A stretch of DNA of 64,000 nt from Imbroritus primus (GTDB lineage Bacteria; Pseudomonadota; Gammaproteobacteria; Burkholderiales; Burkholderiaceae). Location of the stretch: the NCBI RefSeq assembly GCF_964332355.1, contig NZ_OZ201293.1:930001-994000 (forward strand). The letters run 5' to 3'. Every line of letters starts with the position of its first letter. Position 1 is the stretch's first letter. The position numbers and the translations under genes are program-made. The notes beneath the pieces were generated by a model. It made no database searches, was not told the DNA's origin, and was given only the letters and a program-made list of their open reading frames with translations. Positions 57,571 through 64,000 of this stretch are shown in pieces.

Positions 57571-58673
57571 TGGCGGCACATTCGTTGCATACCGCGCGGT
57601 CGATCCCGCGGTCGATCCCGCAGTCGATCCGTCACGCGGTGCGTTCGCATCAGGTTGCGGCAGTCTGCCGCACGCTCGTGTTGGTATTGTGTGTTTCCGG
57701 CTTCGGCACGTTGCATGCGCAGGAGCGCCCGCAGGAGCCGACGCGCCTGGAGCGCGGTGAAGCCGCTAAATGGCTGGCACGCATCCAGAAAGCGGCCAAG
57801 CGCGAGAACTACGTCGGCACGCTGACGTTCCAGCGCGGCAGCACCATCCATTCCTCGCGCATCCAGCATTTTTCCGATGGTCTGAACAACGAGTACGAGC
57901 GGCTCGAGATGCTTGATGGCAAGCAGCGCGAAGTGCTGCGCCAGAATTCCCAGGTCCACACGCTGATCCACGAGGCCCATGTCGTCGTCGTGGAGCAACA
58001 GGAAGGCAAGGATCGTTTCCCCGCGTTGCTGGCCACGACCAAGGGTGATGTACTCGAACAGTACGACATGCGCCACTTCGGTCGTGAGCGTGTCGCCGGC
58101 AAGGAATGCGAGGTGTTTGCGCTCGACCCGCGGGACAGCCAGCGCTTTGCCTACCGCATCTGGGCCGACAAGGACAGCGGCCTGCTGATTCGCGCGCAGA
58201 CACTCGGCGATGCCGAGACGGTGCTCGAACAGATTGCGTTTTCCCAGGTGGATATTGGCGTGCCGTCCGGCAAGCAGCGCATCATCGGCGCCATCAAGGG
58301 CCTGAGCGGTTGGCGCAAGTACGATATCCATTACCAGCCGGCCAACCTGGCCGATCAGGGCTGGCAGGTGTCCGCGCCGGTGCGCGGCTTCCAGAAGATC
58401 CGCGAAGTCCGCCGCCCCCTTAACACCGACAATGAAAAAGCATTCGAGGTGCACCAGGTCGTGTTCAGCGATGGCCTTGCCGGCCTCTCGGTGTTCATCG
58501 AGCCGGTGGATCAGCAGCGCATGCGCAAGGAAGGCATCGCCGCCCAGGGGCCCACGCATATCCAGGTCCGCCGCGTGGCCGACCACTGGATCACGGTGGT
58601 CGGTGAGGTGCCGGCATCCACGGTCCGCCAGTTCGCGGCGGCCGTCAGCTATCGCCCTGCTGGCAAGCCGTAA
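57570..58673 (+). CDS. rseB: Sigma-E regulatory protein RseB (MucB)
   Basis: A 367-residue periplasmic protein that binds RseA and senses lipoprotein/LPS stress. The MucB/RseB N-domain (AKRENYVGTLTFQRGSTIHS) and C-domain are complete. The signal peptide is unusual: ~33 polar residues containing RSIPRSIPQSIR, encoded by a 36-bp tandem repeat, precede the hydrophobic LVLVLCVSGFG and LHAQ cleavage site. ATG 57570 overlaps the rseA stop by one base; a start further in cannot be excluded. Confidence 0.92.
   Translation: MAAHSLHTARSIPRSIPQSIRHAVRSHQVAAVCRTLVLVLCVSGFGTLHAQERPQEPTRLERGEAAKWLARIQKAAKRENYVGTLTFQRGSTIHSSRIQHFSDGLNNEYERLEMLDGKQREVLRQNSQVHTLIHEAHVVVVEQQEGKDRFPALLATTKGDVLEQYDMRHFGRERVAGKECEVFALDPRDSQRFAYRIWADKDSGLLIRAQTLGDAETVLEQIAFSQVDIGVPSGKQRIIGAIKGLSGWRKYDIHYQPANLADQGWQVSAPVRGFQKIREVRRPLNTDNEKAFEVHQVVFSDGLAGLSVFIEPVDQQRMRKEGIAAQGPTHIQVRRVADHWITVVGEVPASTVRQFAAAVSYRPAGKP
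57596..57631 (+). repeat. 12-bp tandem repeat (three units) inside rseB
   Basis: Units GCGGTCGATCCC (57596-57607), GCGGTCGATCCC (57608-57619) and GCAGTCGATCCG (57620-57631). It keeps the reading frame and encodes RSIP-type repeats in the signal-peptide n-region. Confidence 0.8.
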
Positions 58674-58768
58674 CGGTCTATACGGACCGGGTTGGCCCCG
58701 AACGGGTGGGGGCGCTGCCAGCGCTGCCGTCCGGGCAACCCAATCGTTTTTCTAGGGAGTTGTCATCC

Positions 58769-60247
58769 ATGCTCACGGTGAAACCTGTCCATCTGGCGAG
58801 TGCCTGCATGCTCGCTGCCACGCTGCTGATCGCGCCGGTGACTTCAACGCCCGCGCTGGCGCAGAACACTGCCCGTTCCTACAATCTGCCGGACTTCACC
58901 GATCTGGTCGAGCGCGCCAGCCCGGCAGTCGTCAATATTCGTACCACGGAGCGCATCCGTTCCTCGGGTGGTGCCAGCACCGACGAAGAGGAGATGGCGG
59001 AGTTCTTCCGTCGTTTCTTCGGCGTACCGCTACCGGGCATGCCGCCCGGTCGCCGTTCCCCGCAACAGCCCCAGCAGCCAGGGCCGGAGCAAAGCCGCGG
59101 TGTCGGCTCAGGCTTCATTATTTCTGCCGATGGTTACGTCATGACCAACGCGCACGTGGTCGAGGATGCGGACAGTATCTATGTCACCCTGCCTGACAAG
59201 CGGGAATTCAAGGCCAAGCTGATTGGCTCGGACAAGCGCACGGACGTCGCTTTGGTGAAAATCGAAGCGACCAACCTGCCGCGCCTGCCGCTCGGTGATT
59301 CGAACGCGGTGAAAGCCGGCGAGTGGGTGCTCGCCATCGGCTCGCCATTCGGGCTCGATAACACGGTGACCGCGGGTATCGTGTCGGCCAAGGGTCGCGA
59401 TACTGGCGATTACCTGCCGTTCATCCAGACCGACGTGGCGGTCAATCCTGGTAATTCGGGCGGTCCGCTGATTAACCTGCGCGGCGAAGTCATTGGCATC
59501 AACTCGCAGATCTATAGCCGTAGCGGCGGTTACATGGGCATTTCGTTTGCCATCCCGATCGACGAAGCCATGCGCGTGGCAGACCAGCTCAAGGCATCCG
59601 GCCGGGTGACGCGGGGCCGTATTGCCGTCGCGATCGGTGACGTCACCAAGGAGCAGGCTGAATCGCTTGGCCTCGCCAAGGCGCGCGGCGCACTGGTGGG
59701 CAGCGTCGAGGCAGGGGGGCCTGCGGAAAAGGCCGGAATCGAAGCTGGTGACATCATCCTGCGCTTCAATGGCCGTGACATCGAGCGGGCGTCCGACCTG
59801 CCCCGCCTCGTTGGCGATACCAAGCCGGGCAGCCGCGTGCCAATCCAGGTGTGGCGCAAGGGCGCAACGCGCGACATGAGCATCACCGTGGCTGAGCTGC
59901 CGAGCGATACCCGCGCCAGCCGCGACAGCGAAGGCGGTGCCGAGAAGGCGCCCGCGCAGAAGGTCGATGCCATGGGCCTGGTTGTCAAGGACCTGAGCGC
60001 GGCACGGCAGGCGGAGCTGAAGCTGAAGTCGGGGATCGAGGTGGAGCGCGCCGAAGGGCCGGCGGCACGCGCCGGCATCCGGCAGGGTGACGTCATCCTG
60101 CGGGTTGGCGATACCGACATCCGGGACAGTCGCCAGTTCGAGGCGCTGGTGCGCGGTCTCGACAAAAACAAGACGCACGCGGTGTTCGTGCGGCGCGGCG
60201 ATGCGACCCAGGTGTTGACGGTCCGTCTCGCGGGCACGGGCCGGTGA
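58769..60247 (+). CDS. Periplasmic serine protease, DegP/MucD family
   Basis: A 492-residue Do-type protease degrading misfolded envelope proteins. Signal peptide with cleavage after TPALAQ; trypsin-like domain with catalytic His in TNAHVVEDAD, Asp in RTDVALVKIE and Ser in NPGNSGGPLINL; two PDZ domains (GSVEAGGPAEKAGIEAGDII and AEGPAARAGIRQGDVILRVG). TAGGGAG precedes ATG 58769. It closes the rpoE-rseA-rseB stress operon, the MucD arrangement of pseudomonads and Burkholderiales. Confidence 0.94.
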   Translation: MLTVKPVHLASACMLAATLLIAPVTSTPALAQNTARSYNLPDFTDLVERASPAVVNIRTTERIRSSGGASTDEEEMAEFFRRFFGVPLPGMPPGRRSPQQPQQPGPEQSRGVGSGFIISADGYVMTNAHVVEDADSIYVTLPDKREFKAKLIGSDKRTDVALVKIEATNLPRLPLGDSNAVKAGEWVLAIGSPFGLDNTVTAGIVSAKGRDTGDYLPFIQTDVAVNPGNSGGPLINLRGEVIGINSQIYSRSGGYMGISFAIPIDEAMRVADQLKASGRVTRGRIAVAIGDVTKEQAESLGLAKARGALVGSVEAGGPAEKAGIEAGDIILRFNGRDIERASDLPRLVGDTKPGSRVPIQVWRKGATRDMSITVAELPSDTRASRDSEGGAEKAPAQKVDAMGLVVKDLSAARQAELKLKSGIEVERAEGPAARAGIRQGDVILRVGDTDIRDSRQFEALVRGLDKNKTHAVFVRRGDATQVLTVRLAGTGR

Positions 60248-60249
60248 GC

Positions 60250-60513
60250 ATGGCCGACCTGACACTCTATGGCCGGGGCTATTGTCACCTTTGCGATGAC
60301 ATGAAACTGGCGATCGAACCGTTGCGGGGCGAATTTGCCTTTACCCTGCACGAAGTCGACGTCGATAGCGACCCGGCCATCGAGGCGCGGCTGGGCGAAC
60401 TGGTACCGGTGCTCATGACCGGCACGCCAGCGAACCCCGGCCGTGAACTGTGCCATTATTTTGCCGATCTGCCGGGGATTCGCGCCTGGCTCACCGATCC
60501 CGCCAGCGCATAA
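60250..60513 (+). CDS. Glutaredoxin-family (DUF836-type) protein
   Basis: An 87-residue thioredoxin-fold protein with CHLC in YGRGYCHLCDDMKLAIEPL. ATG 60250 is used; the in-frame GTG at 60244 overlaps the protease stop and is equally possible. Such small proteins sit between degP and lepA throughout this group. Function unknown beyond a probable thiol-redox or binding role. Confidence 0.82.
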   Translation: MADLTLYGRGYCHLCDDMKLAIEPLRGEFAFTLHEVDVDSDPAIEARLGELVPVLMTGTPANPGRELCHYFADLPGIRAWLTDPASA

Positions 60514-60701
60514 ATATCGCCGCATTCCGCATCGGGAAAACCCCGAATTCCGGTAAAATGGCGGGTTAATGCGCGTTCTGCAGTTTTTCCAACGCACTCC
60601 TTCGATGCCGCCTCGTTGCCTGTCCGGGCAGGCGGCATCTGCCCCATGAACAGACGACCCATGCCCCGTGCTGCCACGTCAGCCGGCATTTTCTGAGCCA
60701 G

Positions 60702-62495
60702 ATGGACAATATCCGCAATTTTTCGATCATCGCCCATATCGACCACGGTAAATCGACGCTGGCCGATCGCATCATCCATATGTGCGGCGGGCTGTCCGAC
60801 CGCGAGATGGAAGCCCAGGTGCTCGATTCGATGGATATCGAGAAAGAGCGCGGCATCACCATCAAGGCGCAAACCGCCGCGCTCGCTTATACGGCGCGCA
60901 ATGGCAAGGTCTATAACCTGAACCTGATCGACACGCCGGGACACGTCGATTTCAGCTATGAAGTCAGTCGCTCGCTGTCGGCCTGCGAAGGCGCGCTGCT
61001 GGTCGTCGATGCCTCGCAGGGCGTCGAGGCCCAGACCGTGGCCAACTGCTACACCGCCATCGAGCTTGGCATGGAAGTGGTGCCGGTGCTGAACAAGATC
61101 GACTTGCCGTCGGCCGATCCCGCCAACGCCATCCAGGAAATCGAGGATGTCATCGGCATTGACGCGCAGGATGCCATTCACTGCTCGGCCAAGACCGGCC
61201 TTGGCGTGGACGATGTCATCGAAGCCATCATCGCGCGGGTGCCGCCGCCCAAGGGCGATGCCGATGCGCCGCTGCAGGCGCTGATCATCGACTCCTGGTT
61301 TGACAACTATGTCGGCGTCGTCATGCTGGTGCGCGTGGTCAACGGCACGCTGCGCCAGAAAGACAAGATCACCCTGATGGCCAGCGGCACGCAGCATCTG
61401 GTCGAGCACCTCGGCGTGTTCTCGCCAAAGTCCGTGCCGCGCGAGGCCTTGACGGCAGGCCAGGTGGGCTTCGTGATCGCTGGCATCAAGGAGCTCAAGG
61501 CCGCCAAGGTGGGCGACACCGTGACGCACACCGCGGCGAAAGCGGCTGCACCGCTGCCCGGCTTCAAGGAAGTCAAGCCGCAGGTGTTCGCCGGCCTGTA
61601 TCCGGTCGAGGCCAACCAGTACGACGCGTTGCGCGAATCGCTTGAAAAGCTCCAGCTCAACGATGCGTCGCTGCAGTACGAGCCAGAAGTCTCGCAGGCG
61701 CTCGGATTCGGCTTTCGCTGCGGCTTCCTCGGGCTGCTGCACATGGAGATCGTGCAAGAGCGTCTCGAGCGCGAGTTCGACATGGACCTCATCACCACGG
61801 CACCGACCGTGGTCTACCAGGTCCAGCAGCGCGATGGCACGATGGTGACGGTCGAAAACCCGGCCAAGATGCCGGACCCGGCGAAGATCGACGCGATCCT
61901 CGAGCCGATCGTCACGGTCAACCTGTACATGCCGCAGGACTACGTCGGTGCGGTCATGACGCTGTGTACGCAGAAGCGCGGCACGCAGATCAACATGAGC
62001 TACCACGGCCGGCAGGTGCAGCTGACCTATGAGATCCCGATGGGCGAGATCGTGCTCGATTTCTTCGACCGCCTCAAGTCGGTGTCGCGCGGCTATGCTT
62101 CGATGGACTATGAGTTCAAGGAATACCGCGCCTCGGACGTTGTGAAGGTCGACATCCTGATCAATGGCGACAAGGTCGATGCGCTGTCAGTCATCGTGCA
62201 CCGCTCCAACAGCCAGTATCGCGGCCGCGAAGTGGCCGCCAAGATGCGCGAGATCATTCCGCGCCAGATGTACGACGTGGCCATCCAGGCTGCCATCGGC
62301 GCCAATGTCATCGCGCGCGAGAACGTCAAGGCGCTGCGCAAGAACGTGCTGGCCAAATGCTACGGCGGTGACATCACGCGCAAGAAGAAACTGCTCGAGA
62401 AACAGAAGGCCGGCAAGAAGCGCATGAAGCAGGTGGGCACCGTGGAAATTCCGCAGGAAGCCTTCCTCGCCATCCTGCGTGTCGAAGATAAATAA
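60702..62495 (+). CDS. lepA: Elongation factor 4
   Basis: A 597-residue translational GTPase. G1 AHIDHGKSTLADRI, G3 DTPGHVDFSYEV and G4 NKIDLPSADP are intact, and the C-terminal LepA-specific domain (KKLLEKQKAGKKRMKQVG) is complete. TAAAAT at 60554-60559 is a possible -10. lepB follows after 81 bp, the conserved order. Confidence 0.97.
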   Translation: MDNIRNFSIIAHIDHGKSTLADRIIHMCGGLSDREMEAQVLDSMDIEKERGITIKAQTAALAYTARNGKVYNLNLIDTPGHVDFSYEVSRSLSACEGALLVVDASQGVEAQTVANCYTAIELGMEVVPVLNKIDLPSADPANAIQEIEDVIGIDAQDAIHCSAKTGLGVDDVIEAIIARVPPPKGDADAPLQALIIDSWFDNYVGVVMLVRVVNGTLRQKDKITLMASGTQHLVEHLGVFSPKSVPREALTAGQVGFVIAGIKELKAAKVGDTVTHTAAKAAAPLPGFKEVKPQVFAGLYPVEANQYDALRESLEKLQLNDASLQYEPEVSQALGFGFRCGFLGLLHMEIVQERLEREFDMDLITTAPTVVYQVQQRDGTMVTVENPAKMPDPAKIDAILEPIVTVNLYMPQDYVGAVMTLCTQKRGTQINMSYHGRQVQLTYEIPMGEIVLDFFDRLKSVSRGYASMDYEFKEYRASDVVKVDILINGDKVDALSVIVHRSNSQYRGREVAAKMREIIPRQMYDVAIQAAIGANVIARENVKALRKNVLAKCYGGDITRKKKLLEKQKAGKKRMKQVGTVEIPQEAFLAILRVEDK

Positions 62496-62576
62496 CCGGA
62501 ATGCCGGCGCGGCGCGCGGCAAGGGAATGCGCGCCACCTCGGACAGGCAATTGCAGGACATGGGGAACATCCTGAC

Positions 62577-63470
62577 ATGAACTTCGCTTTGATTCTTTTT
62601 GTGCTGGTGGTCATTACCGGCATCGCCTGGGTGGCGGACAAGCTGTACTTCGAAAAGAAACGTCGCGCTGCGGCGGCGGACGCGCTCTCCGCCTTCGACG
62701 CCCGCCGCCAGGACCTGCAGGATCGCTACGGCGTGAGCGAGATCGATACCTCGCGCACCAAGCTGGCCGAGGAAAAACTGCGGCAGCCGTGGTGGCTCGA
62801 ATACTCGGCCAGTTTCTTCCCGGTGATCCTCGCGGTGTTCGTGCTGCGTTCGTTCGTAGTCGAGCCGTTCAAGATTCCCTCGGGCTCGATGATTCCCACG
62901 CTGCTGATCGGCGACTTCATCCTGGTCAACAAATACACCTATGGCATCCGCCTGCCTGTGGTCAACCAGAAGGTCATCCCGCTGAACGATCCGCAGCGCG
63001 GCGACGTGATGGTGTTCCGCTTTCCCAAGGACCCATCGCTCGACTACATCAAGCGTGTGGTCGGCGTGCCGGGTGACGTGGTGCGCTATGAAGACAAGAA
63101 GCTGACCGTCAACGGGCAGCCGGCCGAATATCAACCCAAGGCCGACTTCCTCGACGAGGAGCGCCTGACGTATTCCAAGCAGTTCACCGAGACCATCGGC
63201 GGCGCATCCCACCAGATCCTCAACGATGCGGACCGGCCGCCGTTTGTCATCGGCGCGGACGATTTTCCCTTTCGCGAAAACTGCACCTACAATCAACGTG
63301 GGCTGACCTGCAAGGTTCCCGAAGGACACTATTTCGTGATGGGCGATAATCGCGACAATAGCCTGGATTCGCGCTACTGGGGCTTCGTTCCGGATAAAAA
63401 TGTGGTTGGTAAGGCATTTTTCATCTGGATGAACCTCGGCGACCTGGGCCGGATCGGGTCGTTCCGATGA
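62577..63470 (+). CDS. lepB: Signal peptidase I
   Basis: A 297-residue leader peptidase. Two N-terminal membrane helices (FALILFVLVVITGIAWVA and FFPVILAVFVLRSFVV), then the catalytic Ser in PSGSMIPTLLIGD (~100) and Lys in YIKRVVGVPGD (~155); GDNRDNSLDSRYWG is box E. Periplasmic active site. It is followed by the DUF4845 gene and rnc, so secretion and RNA-processing genes share a unit. Confidence 0.96.
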   Translation: MNFALILFVLVVITGIAWVADKLYFEKKRRAAAADALSAFDARRQDLQDRYGVSEIDTSRTKLAEEKLRQPWWLEYSASFFPVILAVFVLRSFVVEPFKIPSGSMIPTLLIGDFILVNKYTYGIRLPVVNQKVIPLNDPQRGDVMVFRFPKDPSLDYIKRVVGVPGDVVRYEDKKLTVNGQPAEYQPKADFLDEERLTYSKQFTETIGGASHQILNDADRPPFVIGADDFPFRENCTYNQRGLTCKVPEGHYFVMGDNRDNSLDSRYWGFVPDKNVVGKAFFIWMNLGDLGRIGSFR

Positions 63471-63511
63471 CAGATACATCACAATAAGTCATTCACCGGG
63501 GGAAGCGGGTC

Positions 63512-63868
63512 ATGCGTGGGAGCAGACGGGAATCAGGATTTTCATTGCTGGGGTTGCTGGTGACGGTATTACTGGCGGTTGGCGTGTTCGTGCCGCTGGT
63601 CAAGGTCGTGCCGTCATTGCTGGAGTACCAGTCTGTGAAGCGAGCCGCCTACCAGGCGAAGACTGACGGCAGTTCGGTACAAACCGCCATCGCCGCATTC
63701 GACCGGCAGGCGCTGGTGGATGGCGTGCAGGTTGTGCGCGGCCGGGACCTCGATATCCAGACCAACGCCAACGGCGCAGTGGACTCGGTCCGCTTCAGCT
63801 ATCGTCGCGAGATCCTGCTGTACGGTCCGATCAGCCTCGCGATCCAATACTCCGGTACGGCGCAGTAA
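63512..63868 (+). CDS. DUF4845 membrane protein
   Basis: A 118-residue protein with an N-terminal helix (FSLLGLLVTVLLAVGVFVPLVKVV) resembling a pilin-like start (GFSLLGLL) and a beta-rich periplasmic part (VRGRDLDIQTNANGAVDSV). DUF4845 proteins are conserved between lepB and rnc in betaproteobacteria; the role is unknown. The stop is 1 bp before the rnc ATG. Confidence 0.85.
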   Translation: MRGSRRESGFSLLGLLVTVLLAVGVFVPLVKVVPSLLEYQSVKRAAYQAKTDGSSVQTAIAAFDRQALVDGVQVVRGRDLDIQTNANGAVDSVRFSYRREILLYGPISLAIQYSGTAQ

Positions 63869-63869
63869 T

Positions 63870-64000
63870 ATGAGTCTCGACGTCCTGCAACAGCGTCTCG
63901 GTTACCAGTTTGTCAAGGCTGAGCTCCTGCAGCAGGCGCTGACGCATCGCAGCCATAGTGCACATCACAACGAGCGGCTGGAATTCCTCGGCGACTCCGT
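63870..64000 (+). CDS. rnc: Ribonuclease III, N-terminal part
   Basis: The first 43 codons of RNase III, cut by the window end. MSLDVLQQRLGYQF, LTHRSHSAHHNERLEFLGDS includes the signature ERLEFLGDS with the catalytic acidic residues. ATG 63870 follows the DUF4845 stop by one base. The rest of the nuclease domain and the dsRNA-binding domain are outside the window. Confidence 0.92.
   Translation, partial: MSLDVLQQRLGYQFVKAELLQQALTHRSHSAHHNERLEFLGDS

Noticed and set aside
1..64000. CRISPR array, rRNA genes, insertion sequences with transposase
   Set aside because: No regularly spaced repeats, rRNA sequence or transposase frame seen.

Overview
The window is ordinary GC-rich chromosome of a betaproteobacterium of the order Burkholderiales, most likely a Cupriavidus/Ralstonia-like member of the Burkholderiaceae. 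That placement is inferred from gene order (rne-moaA-mobA-moeA; yceD-rpmF-plsX-fabHDG-acpP-fabF-rpoE-rseAB-degP-lepA-lepB-rnc) and from several orphan tripartite-tricarboxylate-transporter (TTT/Bug) receptors. No database search was run.

Positions 1-23604 are a catabolic accessory region of CoA-thioester chemistry. Four class III CoA-transferases, one acyl-CoA ligase, four crotonase-fold enzymes, three acyl-CoA dehydrogenases, two short-chain dehydrogenases, a MaoC hydratase, a DUF35 protein with a cysteine-less thiolase-fold partner, two 3-hydroxyacyl-CoA-dehydrogenase-type proteins and three periplasmic TTT receptors are arranged in four transcription units. Each unit is preceded by a strong -24/-12 (sigma-54) promoter: 1544-1558, 4072-4086, 13146-13160 (minus) and 13474-13488. 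Two upstream regions share the same dyad, ACAGTG-N16-CACTGT. Unit D (13523-23604) contains a MenB/BadI-type crotonase, a ligase, a true enoyl-CoA hydratase, an SDR and an acyl-CoA dehydrogenase. This is the enzyme set of the aliA/aliB/badK/badH/badI alicyclic-acid route, in which BadI opens the ring. Unit B (4125-11982) contains the parts of a branched-side-chain retro-aldol module (two acyl-CoA dehydrogenases, MaoC, DUF35, Ltp2-like thiolase fold) plus a dienoyl-CoA-reductase-like SDR and two isomerase-like crotonases. My reading is one sigma-54-controlled regulon for uptake, CoA activation, ring opening and side-chain shortening of an alkylated alicyclic or terpenoid-type acid. The substrate and the activator are unknown, and no activator gene is in the window.

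Positions 23605-25642 are a small, visibly more AT-rich island next to a tRNA-Asn gene. It carries a hypothetical Cys-rich protein, a DUF3320-like small protein and a divergent XRE repressor, with a 19-bp perfect palindromic operator between the last two. No integrase is present.

Positions 25783-36569 hold a TonB-dependent outer-membrane receptor behind a TPP riboswitch (a likely thiamine-regulated receptor), a ferredoxin reductase and seven-iron ferredoxin, nicotinate phosphoribosyltransferase, an orphan LUD-domain protein, an NhaD-type antiporter, a hydroxypyruvate/glyoxylate reductase, RmuC and a small membrane protein.

Positions 36840-64000 are core genome: molybdenum cofactor genes, RNase E with an 800-bp upstream region, RluC, a HAD phosphatase, a Rieske protein, SppA, an RsmI-like methyltransferase, Maf, the lipid-synthesis operon, the RpoE-RseA-RseB-DegP envelope-stress operon and the LepA-LepB-DUF4845-RNase III group (RNase III cut by the window end). 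Two related palindromic repeat elements (43466-43580 and 52023-52149) sit in this part.
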